Positions 38,449-47,541 of a stretch of 64,000 nucleotides of DNA are shown one piece after another. The stretch's first letter is position 1. Every line of letters starts with the position of its first letter. The stretch is taken from the NCBI RefSeq assembly GCF_019966595.1, contig NZ_JAINFJ010000004.1:124001-188000 (forward strand), written 5' to 3'. The notes under the pieces are model-generated. The model made no database searches. It was not told the origin of the DNA and saw only the letters and a program-made list of their open reading frames with translations. The translations under genes were made by a program, and so were the position numbers. The stretch is from Oricola indica (GTDB lineage Bacteria > Pseudomonadota > Alphaproteobacteria > Rhizobiales > Rhizobiaceae).

Positions 38449-39192
38449 ATGACATTGTTCAGTATTTTGATGCTGTTTGCGGCGGGATTTCTCGCCAGCG
38501 CGGTCAATGCGATCGCCGGCGGCGGCACCTTCCTCACCTTTGGGGCGATGACGCTGATCGGCATACCGCCGATCGTCGCTAATGCGACCTCTTCGGTGAC
38601 GCAATTTCCGGGCTATGTGACGTCTGCGCTGGCCTATTACACCGAGATCCGCAAGGATCTGCGCGAAGCGCTGAAGCTCGGCGCGATCTCGGTGGTCGGC
38701 GGCCTCGCGGGCGCGCTGACGCTGCTCGCGCTCTCCAATCCAACCTTCCAGCAGATCGTGCCATGGCTGCTGATCGGCGCGACCGCGCTGTTCGCCGCAG
38801 GGCCATGGCTGCGGCCGAGATCGCTCAGCCCCGACCATCCGATGGGGGCCATCGGCCTGTTCGCGCAATTCGTCACCTCCATCTATGGCGGCTTCTTCGG
38901 CGCCGGCCTGGGCATCATGACGCTGGCCGTCCTCGGCATCGCGAAGGGCGGCGACTACCACCGGCTCAACGCGATGAAGAACTTCATCGCCGTGCTGATC
39001 GCGGCGGTGGCGATCGTCGTCTTCGTCGGCGGCGGCGTGATCGCCTGGCTTCCGGCGGCGATCATGATCCCGGCAGGCGCGCTCGGCGGCTACGCCGGCG
39101 TCTGGATGGCCAAGCGCGTGCCGCAATGGGTTGTCCGCGCGCTCGTGATCGCGGTTGGCCTGTTGCTGAGCTGGTATTACTTCACGAAGTGA
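38449..39192 (+). CDS. TSUP (TauE/SafE) family permease
   Basis: A 247-residue membrane permease of the sulfite exporter TauE/SafE family with about eight helices. The repeated motif SAVNAIAGGGTFLTFGAMTLIG is at residues 13-35, and the second repeat is in SIYGGFFGAGLGIMTLAVLG. The family exports or imports sulfite, sulfoacetate or other anions; substrate unknown. It starts at the ATG at 38449 with GGAG nearby. It is inserted in the opposite direction between rplS and trmD. Confidence 0.9.
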   Translation: MTLFSILMLFAAGFLASAVNAIAGGGTFLTFGAMTLIGIPPIVANATSSVTQFPGYVTSALAYYTEIRKDLREALKLGAISVVGGLAGALTLLALSNPTFQQIVPWLLIGATALFAAGPWLRPRSLSPDHPMGAIGLFAQFVTSIYGGFFGAGLGIMTLAVLGIAKGGDYHRLNAMKNFIAVLIAAVAIVVFVGGGVIAWLPAAIMIPAGALGGYAGVWMAKRVPQWVVRALVIAVGLLLSWYYFTK

Positions 39193-39208
39193 CGAGGCGC
39201 GCGGCGCG

Positions 39209-39892
39209 TTACTTGCCCAGCAGATCCGGCCTTCTTTCAGCCGTCAGCTTCTCCGCTTCCTCGCGCCGCCACGCATCGATCTTCGCGTGATTGCCGGAGG
39301 TCAGCACTTCCGGAATGACGCGCCCCTCCCATTCCGGCGGCCGCGTGTAATGCGGATGTTCCAGCAGATTGCCCTCGAAGCTCTCGGTCTCGCCGGAAGC
39401 GGCATTGCCCATGACGCCCGGCAGGAGGCGGATGACCGCGTCGAGCAGCACCTGCGCCGCGACCTCGCCGCCCGACAAGACATAATCGCCGACCGAAACC
39501 TCCTCGAGATCGCGTGCATCGATCACGCGCTGATCGACCCCTTCGAAACGGCCGCAGACGATCACCGCGCCCGGACCTGCCGCGAGATCGCGCACACGGG
39601 CCTGCGTCAGCGGCTTGCCGCGCGGGCTCATCAGAAACCGCGGACGCGGATCGTCATCGCCGGCATTGACATCGAGTGCCGCCGCGACAATGTCGGCGCG
39701 CATCACCATGCCAGCACCGCCGCCGGCCGGCGTATCATCGACACTGCGATGTTTGTCGGTGGCGTAATCGCGGATCTGCACGGTTTCGAGCGACCAGTCG
39801 CCGCGCCCCAGCGCCTTGCCGGCCAACGCCTGGCCGAGCGTCCCCGGGAACATTTCAGGATAGAGCGTCAGAACCGTGGCACGGAAGCTCAT
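39209..39892 (-). CDS. trmD: tRNA (guanine-37-N1)-methyltransferase
   Basis: A 227-residue SPOUT methyltransferase that makes m1G37 in tRNA. The trefoil-knot features are [26 protein letters not shown], and [16 protein letters not shown] with YVLSGGE. The end is ERRPDLLGK as is typical. Its ATG overlaps the rimM stop by 4 bases. Its usual downstream partner rplS is about 1 kb away on the same strand, with a plus-strand gene between. Confidence 0.98.
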   Translation of the reverse strand: MSFRATVLTLYPEMFPGTLGQALAGKALGRGDWSLETVQIRDYATDKHRSVDDTPAGGGAGMVMRADIVAAALDVNAGDDDPRPRFLMSPRGKPLTQARVRDLAAGPGAVIVCGRFEGVDQRVIDARDLEEVSVGDYVLSGGEVAAQVLLDAVIRLLPGVMGNAASGETESFEGNLLEHPHYTRPPEWEGRVIPEVLTSGNHAKIDAWRREEAEKLTAERRPDLLGK

Positions 39893-40446
39893 GCCTCCTC
39901 GCCTTCCTCGCCGCGCACCTCTATCTCGTCAGGCCGCACCAGCACCAGCGTGCCGGCATCGAAATCGATCTCCGGCACCGTCGCGCGCGAGAATTCCATG
40001 AGGAAGGTCCGCTTGCGCGCCAGACCGCCGCCCGGCGTGACGGGTGCGATCTCCAGAAGATCGCCGGCCCCGAAATTGTGAACGGCGATCACTTCCCCCG
40101 TCCTGTTGCCGTCTTCAAGCACCGACAGGCCCACGAGGTCCGCGATGAAAAATTCATCATCCTCGAGGTCCTCGTCCGGCAACCGGGTCCGATCCACGAA
40201 CAGTTCAACGCCGTTCAGCGCTTCCGCCGCACTGCGGTCGCGCACCTGTTCGAAACGCACGACGACGACCGTCTTTTGCGGCCGGATATCGACCACGTCG
40301 AAGGCGCGGCCCTGCATGTCGTAGAGCGTGCCGTAATCCGCGAGCGCCAGCGGGTCGCCCGTATAGGGTCTCACGCGCAATTCCCCGCGCACACCATGCG
40401 GCGCGCCGATCACACCCATCAGGACCGGATTGTCGGGTTTTGCCAT
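39889..40446 (-). CDS. rimM: 16S rRNA processing protein RimM
   Basis: A 185-residue RimM, needed for 30S maturation. The N-terminal RimM domain has [20 protein letters not shown], and a PRC-barrel follows ([20 protein letters not shown]). Its stop codon overlaps trmD (ATGA). rpsP, its usual upstream neighbour, is absent here and lies 18 kb away at 58016. Confidence 0.97.
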   Translation of the reverse strand: MAKPDNPVLMGVIGAPHGVRGELRVRPYTGDPLALADYGTLYDMQGRAFDVVDIRPQKTVVVVRFEQVRDRSAAEALNGVELFVDRTRLPDEDLEDDEFFIADLVGLSVLEDGNRTGEVIAVHNFGAGDLLEIAPVTPGGGLARKRTFLMEFSRATVPEIDFDAGTLVLVRPDEIEVRGEEGEEA

Positions 40447-40545
40447 GTCTTGCTCCGTTTCGGTGCGCGCCGATTACAGGCTTTTGCGGGTTTCGCCAAG
40501 CATTCGGGAAATCACCCGGTAACCATTGCAAGGCAATATGTCCGC

Positions 40546-41502
40546 ATGTCCGATGACAGCGCCCTTCTCGTCAATGCGAAACCCGATCTCGCCGCCGCGC
40601 GGCGCGCCTGGCTCGAACAGCTGAAAGGCGAACGCCGTCTCGCGTCGAAAACGCTGGAGGCCTATGAGCGCGACACGCGCCAGTTCCTGCAATTCCTGAC
40701 CGGCCATCTCGGCGGCCCGCCCGGCCTTGCCGATATCGCGGAACTGAAAACCCTCGACTACCGCGCCTTCCTCACCAGGCGCCGCGCGGGCGGTGCGGGC
40801 GCTCGAACGCTGGGACGCGGCCTCGCCGGCATTCGCTCCTTCATGCGCTATCTCGAACGGCAAGGGCTGGCCAATGCCGCGGCGGCCACGGGCCTGCGCG
40901 CCCCACGACAGCCAAAATCGCTTCCCAAGCCCCTGACCGCCGCAGATGCGCGCAAGGCGGTCGATGCATCCGAGCAGCTGCACGCCGAGCCCTGGATCGC
41001 GGCGCGAAACGCGGCTGTCCTGACGCTGCTCTATGGCTGCGGGCTGCGCATCGGCGAAGCGCTCGATCTAACCGGAGAAGCCTTGCGCGACCGGCGCGAA
41101 AAGGCGATCGCGATCACCGGCAAAGGCTCGAAAACCCGCATGGTGCCACTCCTGCCCGTAGTCTTCGATGCGGTCGATCTCTACCGCCGGCTTTGCCCCT
41201 GGGATCTCGAACTCGACCAGCCGCTGTTTCGCGGCGCGCGCGGCGGAGCATTGCAGCCCGGTGTCCTTCAGCGCGACATGCGGGCGCTTCGCGGCGCCCT
41301 CGGCCTGCCCGAGACGGCAACGCCGCACGCGCTGCGCCATTCCTTCGCAACCCACCTGCTGGGCAGCGGCGGCGACCTGCGGACAATCCAGGAATTGCTG
41401 GGCCACGCCAGCCTCTCGACCACACAGGTCTACACTGGAGTCGATACCGCCCGGTTGCTCGACGTCTATCGCAACGCGCATCCGCGCGCGCGTGGCGGAT
41501 AA
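40546..41502 (+). CDS. xerC: Tyrosine recombinase XerC
   Basis: A 318-residue recombinase that resolves chromosome dimers at dif with XerD. The catalytic residues are Arg-168 (GCGLRIGE), Lys in GKGSKTRMVP, His-261 and Arg-264 (HALRHSFATH), His-287 (LGHASLS) and Tyr-296 (TTQVYTGVD). The ATG at 40546 is divergent from rimM. Long in-frame sequence upstream is antisense to rimM and trmD and is not coding. The XerC-TraB/GumN-...-lpdA order is normal in rhizobia. Confidence 0.95.
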   Translation: MSDDSALLVNAKPDLAAARRAWLEQLKGERRLASKTLEAYERDTRQFLQFLTGHLGGPPGLADIAELKTLDYRAFLTRRRAGGAGARTLGRGLAGIRSFMRYLERQGLANAAAATGLRAPRQPKSLPKPLTAADARKAVDASEQLHAEPWIAARNAAVLTLLYGCGLRIGEALDLTGEALRDRREKAIAITGKGSKTRMVPLLPVVFDAVDLYRRLCPWDLELDQPLFRGARGGALQPGVLQRDMRALRGALGLPETATPHALRHSFATHLLGSGGDLRTIQELLGHASLSTTQVYTGVDTARLLDVYRNAHPRARGG

Positions 41503-41560
41503 AGACGGATTTTACGCCGATATTAACGGAATCATTGCCCTTGGCTGCCAGATTGCCCGT

Positions 41561-42640
41561 ATGAACGCCATGACAGACCGTTTCGACCGGATGACCGGTC
41601 CGCTTCTCGCCGCGCTCGGCGCCGTCAACGCGCTCTTCGCGTTGATTTTCCTCGCCGTGCTGCTTGTCGCCATGCATGCAATGCCGGCAGCGGCCGACGA
41701 CTGCCGAGGCGAGAATATCCTTGCCGCGATGCGCGACGACGACCCGGAGGCCTACAAGCGCCTGCGCGCGGAGGCGGAGGCAACGCGCAACGGCGACACG
41801 CTCCTTTTCCGCATCGACAAGCCGGGCGTCGAGCCCTCCTGGCTCTTCGGCACCATGCACCTGACCGACGAGCGGGTGATCGACCTGCCGGAGAACGCCC
41901 GCAAGGCTTTCGAGACCTCGGCCACGGTGGCGATCGAATCGACGGAAATCCTCGATCCGGCCAAGGCGCAGCTTGCTCTTTTCTCCAAGCCCGAGCTTAC
42001 AATGTTCACCGGGAGCGACGATCTCTCGGACTATCTGACCGACGAACAGCGCGAGATCCTCAAGACGGGACTTGCCGCGCGCGGCGTCCAGCTCGCGCTT
42101 GTCGAGCGTATGAAGCCCTGGCTGATCACCGGCATGATCGCTCTGCCGCCCTGCGAACTCGACCGCAAGAAGGCGGGCCAGTCCTTTCTCGACCTGAAAC
42201 TGGCGCAGGACGCCGACAAGGCGGGCAAGGACCTCGCGGGGCTGGAAACGATCATGGAACAGTTCGAGGCGATGGCCTCGCTGCCGATGGAATTCCATGT
42301 CGCCGGTCTCGTCGAGACCATCGCGCTCGGCGACCGCATCGACGACATTATCGAGACCATGATTCAACTCTACGTCGCGGGCGATACCGGCGCGATCTGG
42401 CCGATGCTGCGCGCTGTCAGCCCCGAGATGAATACCGACGCCGAACTCGCCGACAGCTATGCCGAGTTCGAAGAAACCATGGTTCATGTCCGAAACGAGA
42501 CCATGGTCGAGCGCTCCCTGCCGCTGCTCGACAAGGGAAGCGCCTTCATCGCCGTCGGCGCCCTGCACCTGCCGGGCGACAAAGGCCTCGCGGCACTGTT
42601 CGAGAAAGCGGGCTACAAGGTCACGCCGGTCTACGAATAA
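41561..42640 (+). CDS. TraB/GumN family protein
   Basis: A 359-residue protein with an N-terminal hydrophobic segment (LLAALGAVNALFALIFLAVLL) that may be a signal anchor, and a TraB/GumN (Tiki-like) domain: SWLFGTMHLTDERV, ETSATVAIESTEILDP, and the closing AFIAVGALHLPGDKGLAALF. The family includes metalloprotease-like folds with a GxH motif (here GTMH and GALH). Function in this bacterium is unknown. Start alternatives at 41561 and 41570 cannot be told apart. Confidence 0.85.
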   Translation: MNAMTDRFDRMTGPLLAALGAVNALFALIFLAVLLVAMHAMPAAADDCRGENILAAMRDDDPEAYKRLRAEAEATRNGDTLLFRIDKPGVEPSWLFGTMHLTDERVIDLPENARKAFETSATVAIESTEILDPAKAQLALFSKPELTMFTGSDDLSDYLTDEQREILKTGLAARGVQLALVERMKPWLITGMIALPPCELDRKKAGQSFLDLKLAQDADKAGKDLAGLETIMEQFEAMASLPMEFHVAGLVETIALGDRIDDIIETMIQLYVAGDTGAIWPMLRAVSPEMNTDAELADSYAEFEETMVHVRNETMVERSLPLLDKGSAFIAVGALHLPGDKGLAALFEKAGYKVTPVYE

Positions 42641-42742
42641 ACCGCTCCCGGTCTTGTGATCGGCGTGAAACTTGGCGATTTGCCCTTTCTGCGCTAGCCT
42701 TTCCCTGCCCGGACTTGTCCGGGTCAGCAATAGGAGCAGCGC

Positions 42743-42940
42743 ATGACACCGAAAGCACTGGCCCTCGGCCTTGCAGCGGCGCTCTTCGTATCCGGCAGCG
42801 CAATCGCCTGCCCGATGCATGACGTGGTTGCAGAAAACCAGACGCCCGTCGACTATTCCAAACTCGAAAAGATGGAAGTGGCGAAGGTGCCTGTTGACGC
42901 ATGGCTCATCAAGTATCTCGACGCCTGGGAACAGGCCTGA
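42743..42940 (+). CDS. Small secreted protein of unknown function
   Basis: A 65-residue protein with a classic signal peptide (MTPKALALGLAAALFVSGSA, then IACPMHD) and a short mature chain of about 45 residues ending KVPVDAWLIKYLDAWEQA. The single mature Cys is close to the cleavage site but does not form a clear lipobox. It has a strong AGGAGC ribosome binding site and its own terminator, so the gene is likely real although it has no recognisable homologue. Function is unknown. Confidence 0.75.
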   Translation: MTPKALALGLAAALFVSGSAIACPMHDVVAENQTPVDYSKLEKMEVAKVPVDAWLIKYLDAWEQA

Positions 42941-42967
42941 GAAAAGACTGATCTCCAATCGACTGAG

Positions 42968-42996
42968 ACCGGCGTCCGAGTGGCGCCGGTTTTTTT
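42968..42996 (+). terminator. Terminator of the small secreted-protein gene
   Basis: A 7-bp stem (ACCGGCG / CGCCGGT) with a 9-nt loop is followed by seven T. It is one of the strongest terminators in the window. Confidence 0.85.
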
Positions 42997-43065
42997 GTCA
43001 GCCGCGTCGATGGAACGGTTTGCGCATGTCGTCGTTGTCATCCCAATCGCACAAAGGAGACGATT

Positions 43066-43263
43066 ATGACGACTCAGGACCGTGAAACTCGTATCGTTTA
43101 CACGAATGGCGGCGCCGGCTGGCTCATCGCCGCCCTGCTGCTCGTGGTTATCGGCATGGGTGGATTTTACCTCTACCAGTCCGGCGCGTTGACAGGCTCG
43201 AACGATGTCAGCGTTACGATCGACGTTCCCGAGGAGGTCGTTCCGGCCCCGCCAGCGGAATAA
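43066..43263 (+). CDS. Small single-pass membrane protein of unknown function
   Basis: A 65-residue protein with an N-terminal soluble part (MTTQDRETRIVYTNGGAG), one transmembrane helix (WLIAALLLVVIGMGGFYLY) and a Pro/Glu-rich tail (VPEEVVPAPPAE). It has a strong ribosome binding site (AAAGGAG) and a strong terminator right after it, so it forms its own transcription unit between two larger genes. No family is recognised. Confidence 0.75.
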   Translation: MTTQDRETRIVYTNGGAGWLIAALLLVVIGMGGFYLYQSGALTGSNDVSVTIDVPEEVVPAPPAE

Positions 43264-43278
43264 CCGCCTCGATACGAA

Positions 43279-43305
43279 AACGGGCCCGCGAGGGCCCGTT
43301 TTTTT
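43279..43305. terminator. Bidirectional terminator between the small protein and lpdA
   Basis: An 8-bp stem ACGGGCCC / GGGCCCGT with loop GCGA, followed by TTTTTTT on plus and AAAA on the left. It ends the small membrane protein transcript, and in the minus direction it can end the lpdA-containing operon, 21 bp after the lpdA stop. Confidence 0.85.
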
Positions 43306-43325
43306 GTGCGGCATTTCAACCGCGA

Positions 43326-44738
43326 TCACATGTGGATCGGCTTGCCAAAGGCAGTCGCCAGCGCGGCCTCCCGTACGGTCTCCGACATGGTCGGATGCGC
43401 GTGGCATGTCCGCGCCAGATCCTCAGACGACCCGCCGAACTCCATCAGCACCGCCGCCTCGTGGATCATTTCGCCCACGCCATGGCCGACCATGTGCACG
43501 CCGAGCACGCGGTCGGTTTTCTTGTCGGCGAGAATCTTGACGAACCCGTCGGTCGCCAGCATCGCCCGCGCACGCCCGTTCGCCGCGAAGGGGAATTTGC
43601 CGGACGTGTACTCGATCCCGGCTTTCTTCAGTTCTTCCTCGGTCTTGCCGACGGACGCGACCTCCGGCTCGGTATAGACCACGCTCGGAATGACGTCGTA
43701 ATTCACGTGCCCGTGCTGTCCGGCGATGATCTCGGCGACGGCCATGCCCTCGTCCTCGGCCTTGTGCGCCAGCATCGGCCCCTCGACCACGTCGCCGAGT
43801 GCATAGATGCCGGTGACCGAAGTCTGCCAGTGATCATTGATCTGGACGCGGCCGCGTTCGTCGAGCACGACGCCGGCTTTTTCCAGTCCGAGACCGTCGG
43901 TGAAGGGTTTGCGGCCGGTGGAGACCAGCACGATGTCGGCCGAAACGGTTTCCGCGTCTCCGCCCTTGACCGGCTCGAACGTCACATCCGCGCCCTTGCC
44001 GGATTTCTCGACGCCGGTCACCTTCGCGCCGAGGTTGAACTTGATGCCCTGCTTCTCCAGCATCCGCTGGAACTGCTTCGACACCTCGCCATCCATGCCG
44101 CCGAGGATCTTGTCGAGATACTCGATGACCGTAACCTCCGCGCCGAGGCGTTTCCACACCGAGCCGAGCTCCAGGCCGATGACGCCGCCGCCGACCACGA
44201 TCATGTGACCGGGAACCTTGGAAAGGTCCAGCGCACCGGTTGACGAGACGATCGTTTTCTCGTCGAACTCGACCTCAACACCCGGGATGCCGGCGACGTC
44301 GGAGCCGGTGGCGATGACGATGTTCTTCGCCTCGATCTCCTGCTCCTTGCCGTCTTCGCCGGTCACCGAGACCTTGCCCTCACCGAGGATTTTGCCGGTT
44401 CCCGTGATCCAGTCGATCTTGTTCTTCTTCATCAGGAAGGCGACGCCATCGACATTCGATTTCACGGTCGCGTCCTTGTGCGCCATCATCGCCTTGAGAT
44501 CGAGCTTGGGCTTGTTCACCTTCACGCCCATCTTCGGAAGCGTGTGCTCGGCTTCCTGAAAAGCCTCGGACGCCTGCAGAAGCGCCTTCGAGGGAATGCA
44601 GCCGATATTCAGGCAGGTGCCACCAAGCGTTTCGCGTTTTTCCACGATCGCGGTCTTGAGGCCGAGTTGCGCGCATTTGACAGCGCACACATACCCGCCC
44701 GGTCCCGATCCGATTACGACGACGTCATAGCTGCTCAT
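43326..44738 (-). CDS. lpdA: Dihydrolipoyl dehydrogenase (E3 component)
   Basis: A 470-residue FAD-dependent dihydrolipoamide dehydrogenase of the 2-oxoglutarate dehydrogenase complex. The FAD site [19 protein letters not shown], the redox disulfide [15 protein letters not shown], the NAD site and the C-terminal His/Glu region (CHAHPTMSE) are all visible. It is the last gene of the mdh-suc-odh operon, and its ATG overlaps the stop of a 59-residue membrane ORF. Confidence 0.98.
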   Translation of the reverse strand: MSSYDVVVIGSGPGGYVCAVKCAQLGLKTAIVEKRETLGGTCLNIGCIPSKALLQASEAFQEAEHTLPKMGVKVNKPKLDLKAMMAHKDATVKSNVDGVAFLMKKNKIDWITGTGKILGEGKVSVTGEDGKEQEIEAKNIVIATGSDVAGIPGVEVEFDEKTIVSSTGALDLSKVPGHMIVVGGGVIGLELGSVWKRLGAEVTVIEYLDKILGGMDGEVSKQFQRMLEKQGIKFNLGAKVTGVEKSGKGADVTFEPVKGGDAETVSADIVLVSTGRKPFTDGLGLEKAGVVLDERGRVQINDHWQTSVTGIYALGDVVEGPMLAHKAEDEGMAVAEIIAGQHGHVNYDVIPSVVYTEPEVASVGKTEEELKKAGIEYTSGKFPFAANGRARAMLATDGFVKILADKKTDRVLGVHMVGHGVGEMIHEAAVLMEFGGSSEDLARTCHAHPTMSETVREAALATAFGKPIHM

Positions 44739-44914
44739 GAGATTTCCTGACTTTCATGAATGGTTTCGCTTTGAGGTTCGGCCGCTCCGCGCGGCATGCG
44801 GTTTCGCGTTCCATCGACGGATGCAAGGGATATGACGAGGACTATCATACCTTCAACCAGCAACGATATGCCAATGCCGAAAATGGTCGAAATGCCGATC
44901 AGATCGTGCTGCAA
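44735..44914 (-). CDS. Predicted 59-aa membrane protein upstream of lpdA (TTG start)
   Basis: This small minus-strand frame gives (M)[19 protein letters not shown] then [16 protein letters not shown], i.e. one or two hydrophobic helices, then a short basic and polar tail ending [10 protein letters not shown]. It must start at TTG (44914), with GGCGGA a few bases upstream, because no ATG or GTG is available after the preceding in-frame stop. Its stop codon overlaps the lpdA ATG (ATGA), which argues for coupling. Function is unknown, and coding status needs confirmation. Confidence 0.5.
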   Translation of the reverse strand: MQHDLIGISTIFGIGISLLVEGMIVLVISLASVDGTRNRMPRGAAEPQSETIHESQEIS

Positions 44915-44979
44915 CTCGATATCCGCCGTCGACCGGCCGCACCACGCTCATCCTGATCGCGACGCTCGCCATGGTCGCC

Positions 44980-45735
44980 CTAGCGCCCGCCCGTCACGTC
45001 GAGCGTGGCGCCCGTCGAATAGGAGGCGTCCTCCGACAGGAGGTACACGATCGCCTGCGCGACTTCGTCCGCGGTTCCCCCGCGCTGCATGGGGACCTGT
45101 TCCCGCATCTGCGCCACGCGTTCCGGCTCGCCGCCCGAGGCATGGATTTCAGTGTCGATGATGCCGGGCCTCACCGCGTTGACGCGAATACCCTCGGTCG
45201 CGACCTCCCGCGCCAGGCCGATCGTCAGCGTGTCGATCGCGCCCTTCGACGCCGCATAATCGACATACTGGTTGGCCGCGCCGATCCTGGCCGCCGCCGA
45301 GGTCAGGTTGACGATGGCGCCGCCATCGCCGCCATGTCGCGTCGACATGCGCCTTACCGCCTCCCGCGCACAAAGAAAAACACCGGTGACATTGATCGCG
45401 AACATCCGCGAAATTCGTTCGGCGCTCATCTCGTCGACCCGCGCGGACTCATCGACGATCCCGGCATTGTTGACAAGGCCATCGAGCCGGCCCCAACGGG
45501 TATCGACGGCATCGAACATGGCCAGGATATCCGCCTCGCGGACCATATCGGCCTGGATCGCAAAAGCCTCGCCGCCCTCCGCGACGATTTGCGATACCAC
45601 GGAAGCGGCGGCCGCCTCGTCGCGGGCATAGTTGACCGCGACCCGCCAACCGCGTCGTGCGGCCAGCAGAGCCGTCGCCGCGCCGATACCGCGCGAACCG
45701 CCGGTGACGATCAGAACCTTGGAATCTGCGCTCAT
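44980..45735 (-). CDS. SDR family oxidoreductase
   Basis: A 251-residue short-chain dehydrogenase. The cofactor site is VTGGSRGIGAATAL, NNAG occurs in LVNNAGIVDE, and the catalytic Ser-Tyr-Lys triad is in NLTSAAARIG and YVDYAASKGAI (YxxxK). The start at 45735 overlaps the previous gene's stop (ATGA), which decides it against the ATG at 45744. It lies inside the TCA operon between a secreted protein and lpdA. NADP(H) preference is likely from RDEA after the second strand. The substrate is unknown; FabG-like. Confidence 0.93.
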   Translation of the reverse strand: MSADSKVLIVTGGSRGIGAATALLAARRGWRVAVNYARDEAAAASVVSQIVAEGGEAFAIQADMVREADILAMFDAVDTRWGRLDGLVNNAGIVDESARVDEMSAERISRMFAINVTGVFLCAREAVRRMSTRHGGDGGAIVNLTSAAARIGAANQYVDYAASKGAIDTLTIGLAREVATEGIRVNAVRPGIIDTEIHASGGEPERVAQMREQVPMQRGGTADEVAQAIVYLLSEDASYSTGATLDVTGGR

Positions 45736-46226
45736 TCCTGACATCCGCTGAGTTCGAGGATTTCCGCCGGCTTGTGGATGGGGCCTTCACCATCGAAGGC
45801 AGGGTTCATCCAGAGCATGGCGGTGAGGTTTGGCAAAAGGATCTGGTGAGCCGCGTCCTCGCCCGCCACCGGCAGTTCGATGAGCTTCCCGGCCTCGTCG
45901 GTGCCGTAGACCACGCTGCGGTAGAGGAGACAGGCGTCGAGTTCCTCGCCCGTCACGTCGCCCTCGGGGCAATTGTGCGGCGTAACGATCTCCGGCTGGC
46001 GCAACCCGTGCGTCGCCTCGACATAGCCGGTCATCACCGGCCCGTCGCGAAAGATCAGGCGCACCTCATGCGCCATCATCACCGCGTCGCCGCGGCCGAC
46101 GAATTCGAGCGCGGTGTTGCCGTCGGCGCTTTCATAGACCGCAAGCTCCTGCGGACAGGCCGCGACGGCGGGATTCGCGAAGAACGTGCCCGCCGCCAGG
46201 ATCGCACCGATTGCCTGCATCCGCAT
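45732..46226 (-). CDS. Secreted protein of unknown function in the TCA operon
   Basis: A 164-residue exported protein. The signal peptide (MRMQAIGAILAAGTFFANPA, cleaved after VAA) is followed by a mature domain with four cysteines (CPQEL, HNCPEGD, DACLLYR, SGCQE) that could form two disulfides. No family is recognised. It starts 25 bp after odhB and overlaps the SDR by 4 bases, so it is within the operon. Confidence 0.8.
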   Translation of the reverse strand: MRMQAIGAILAAGTFFANPAVAACPQELAVYESADGNTALEFVGRGDAVMMAHEVRLIFRDGPVMTGYVEATHGLRQPEIVTPHNCPEGDVTGEELDACLLYRSVVYGTDEAGKLIELPVAGEDAAHQILLPNLTAMLWMNPAFDGEGPIHKPAEILELSGCQE

Positions 46227-46251
46227 GCCGGCCGCCTTTCGCTGCTCCGGA

Positions 46252-47505
46252 TCAGAGATCGAGGACGAGACGCTCCGGATCCTCGAGGCTTTCCTTCACG
46301 CGCACCAGGAAGGTCACGGCTTCCTTGCCGTCGACGATCCGGTGGTCGTAGGAGAGCGCCAGATACATCATCGGACGGATCACGACCTGTCCGCCGATCG
46401 CCATCGGGCGCTCCTGGATCTTGTGCATGCCCAGAATGCCCGACTGCGGCGCATTGAGGATCGGCGACGACATCAGCGAGCCGTAGACGCCGCCATTCGA
46501 GATCGTGAAGGTACCGCCCTGCATGTCGGCCATGCCGAGCTTGCCGTCACGCGCCGCCTTGCCGAGACGGCCGATTTCCTTCTCGACCTCGGCAATGGAC
46601 ATCTGGTCCGCATCCCGCACCACCGGAACGACGAGACCCTTGTCGGTGCCCACCGCGACGCCGATGTGGCAGAAGTGCTTGTAGATCACATCGGTGCCGT
46701 CGATCTCGGCATTGACCGCCGGAACTTCCTGCAGCGCGTGCGTCACGGCCTTGGTGAAGAAGCCCATGAAGCCAAGCTTCACGCCATGCTTCTTCTCGAA
46801 CAGGTCCTTGTATTTCTTGCGCATCTCCATGACCGCCGTCATGTCCACCTCGTTATAGGTGGTCAGCATCGCCGCCGAATTCTGCGCATCCTTGAGCCGG
46901 CGCGCGATGGTCTGGCGCAGCTTGGTCATGCGCACGCGTTCCTCGCGGTCGGCATCCGCCGAGGGTGATTCCGGGCGGGCGGCCTTCGGCGTCTCGGCGG
47001 GGCTCGACGGGGCACCCGAGGCCAAGGCCTCGATGACATCGCCCTTCAGCACCTGACCGCGCTTGCCGGAACCGGAAACCTGCTCGGCCGATACGCCCTT
47101 TTCGGCCATCATCTTGGCGGCCGACGGCGCCGGAGGCATGTCGCCACGCGCCGCGTCCATGCCGGCCGTATCGACATCGGAACCGGACGGAGCCGGTTCG
47201 GGCTCTTTCTTGGCCGGCGCTTCTTCCTTCTTCCCGCCAGAGTCGGATGCGGCGGCTCCTGCGCCTGATCCTTCCTCCAGCATGCCGAGCAGTGCGTTCA
47301 CCTCGACCGTGTCGCCCTCCTTGGCGATGATCTCGCCAAGCGTGCCCGCGGCCGGCGCCGGCACTTCCAGCGTCACCTTGTCGGTTTCGAGTTCCAGCAG
47401 CGTCTCGCCGTCGCTGACGGCCTCGCCCTGCTTCTTGAACCATTGGCCGATCGTCGCCTCGGTGACGGATTCGCCAAGCGTCGGTACGCGAATTTCTTTT
47501 GCCAT
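46252..47505 (-). CDS. odhB: Dihydrolipoyllysine-residue succinyltransferase (E2)
   Basis: A 417-residue E2 of the 2-oxoglutarate dehydrogenase complex (SucB). The N-terminal lipoyl domain has the lipoylated Lys in [19 protein letters not shown], a Pro/Ala/Glu linker follows, the peripheral-subunit-binding domain reads [20 protein letters not shown], and the catalytic domain ends [13 protein letters not shown]. It begins 36 bp after sucA and is followed by a secreted-protein gene. Confidence 0.97.
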   Translation of the reverse strand: MAKEIRVPTLGESVTEATIGQWFKKQGEAVSDGETLLELETDKVTLEVPAPAAGTLGEIIAKEGDTVEVNALLGMLEEGSGAGAAASDSGGKKEEAPAKKEPEPAPSGSDVDTAGMDAARGDMPPAPSAAKMMAEKGVSAEQVSGSGKRGQVLKGDVIEALASGAPSSPAETPKAARPESPSADADREERVRMTKLRQTIARRLKDAQNSAAMLTTYNEVDMTAVMEMRKKYKDLFEKKHGVKLGFMGFFTKAVTHALQEVPAVNAEIDGTDVIYKHFCHIGVAVGTDKGLVVPVVRDADQMSIAEVEKEIGRLGKAARDGKLGMADMQGGTFTISNGGVYGSLMSSPILNAPQSGILGMHKIQERPMAIGGQVVIRPMMYLALSYDHRIVDGKEAVTFLVRVKESLEDPERLVLDL

Positions 47506-47541
47506 CGTTTCGTCTTTCCAGATCCGTGTTTCGGTGCGGCT

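Noticed and set aside
39676-40545. In-frame extension of xerC to 608 residues
   Set aside because: The extension is antisense to trmD and rimM and lacks recombinase features; the start at 40546 gives the normal XerC length.
44756-44956. A 66-residue plus ORF upstream of lpdA
   Set aside because: It is antisense to a better-supported minus-strand membrane ORF that overlaps the lpdA start.
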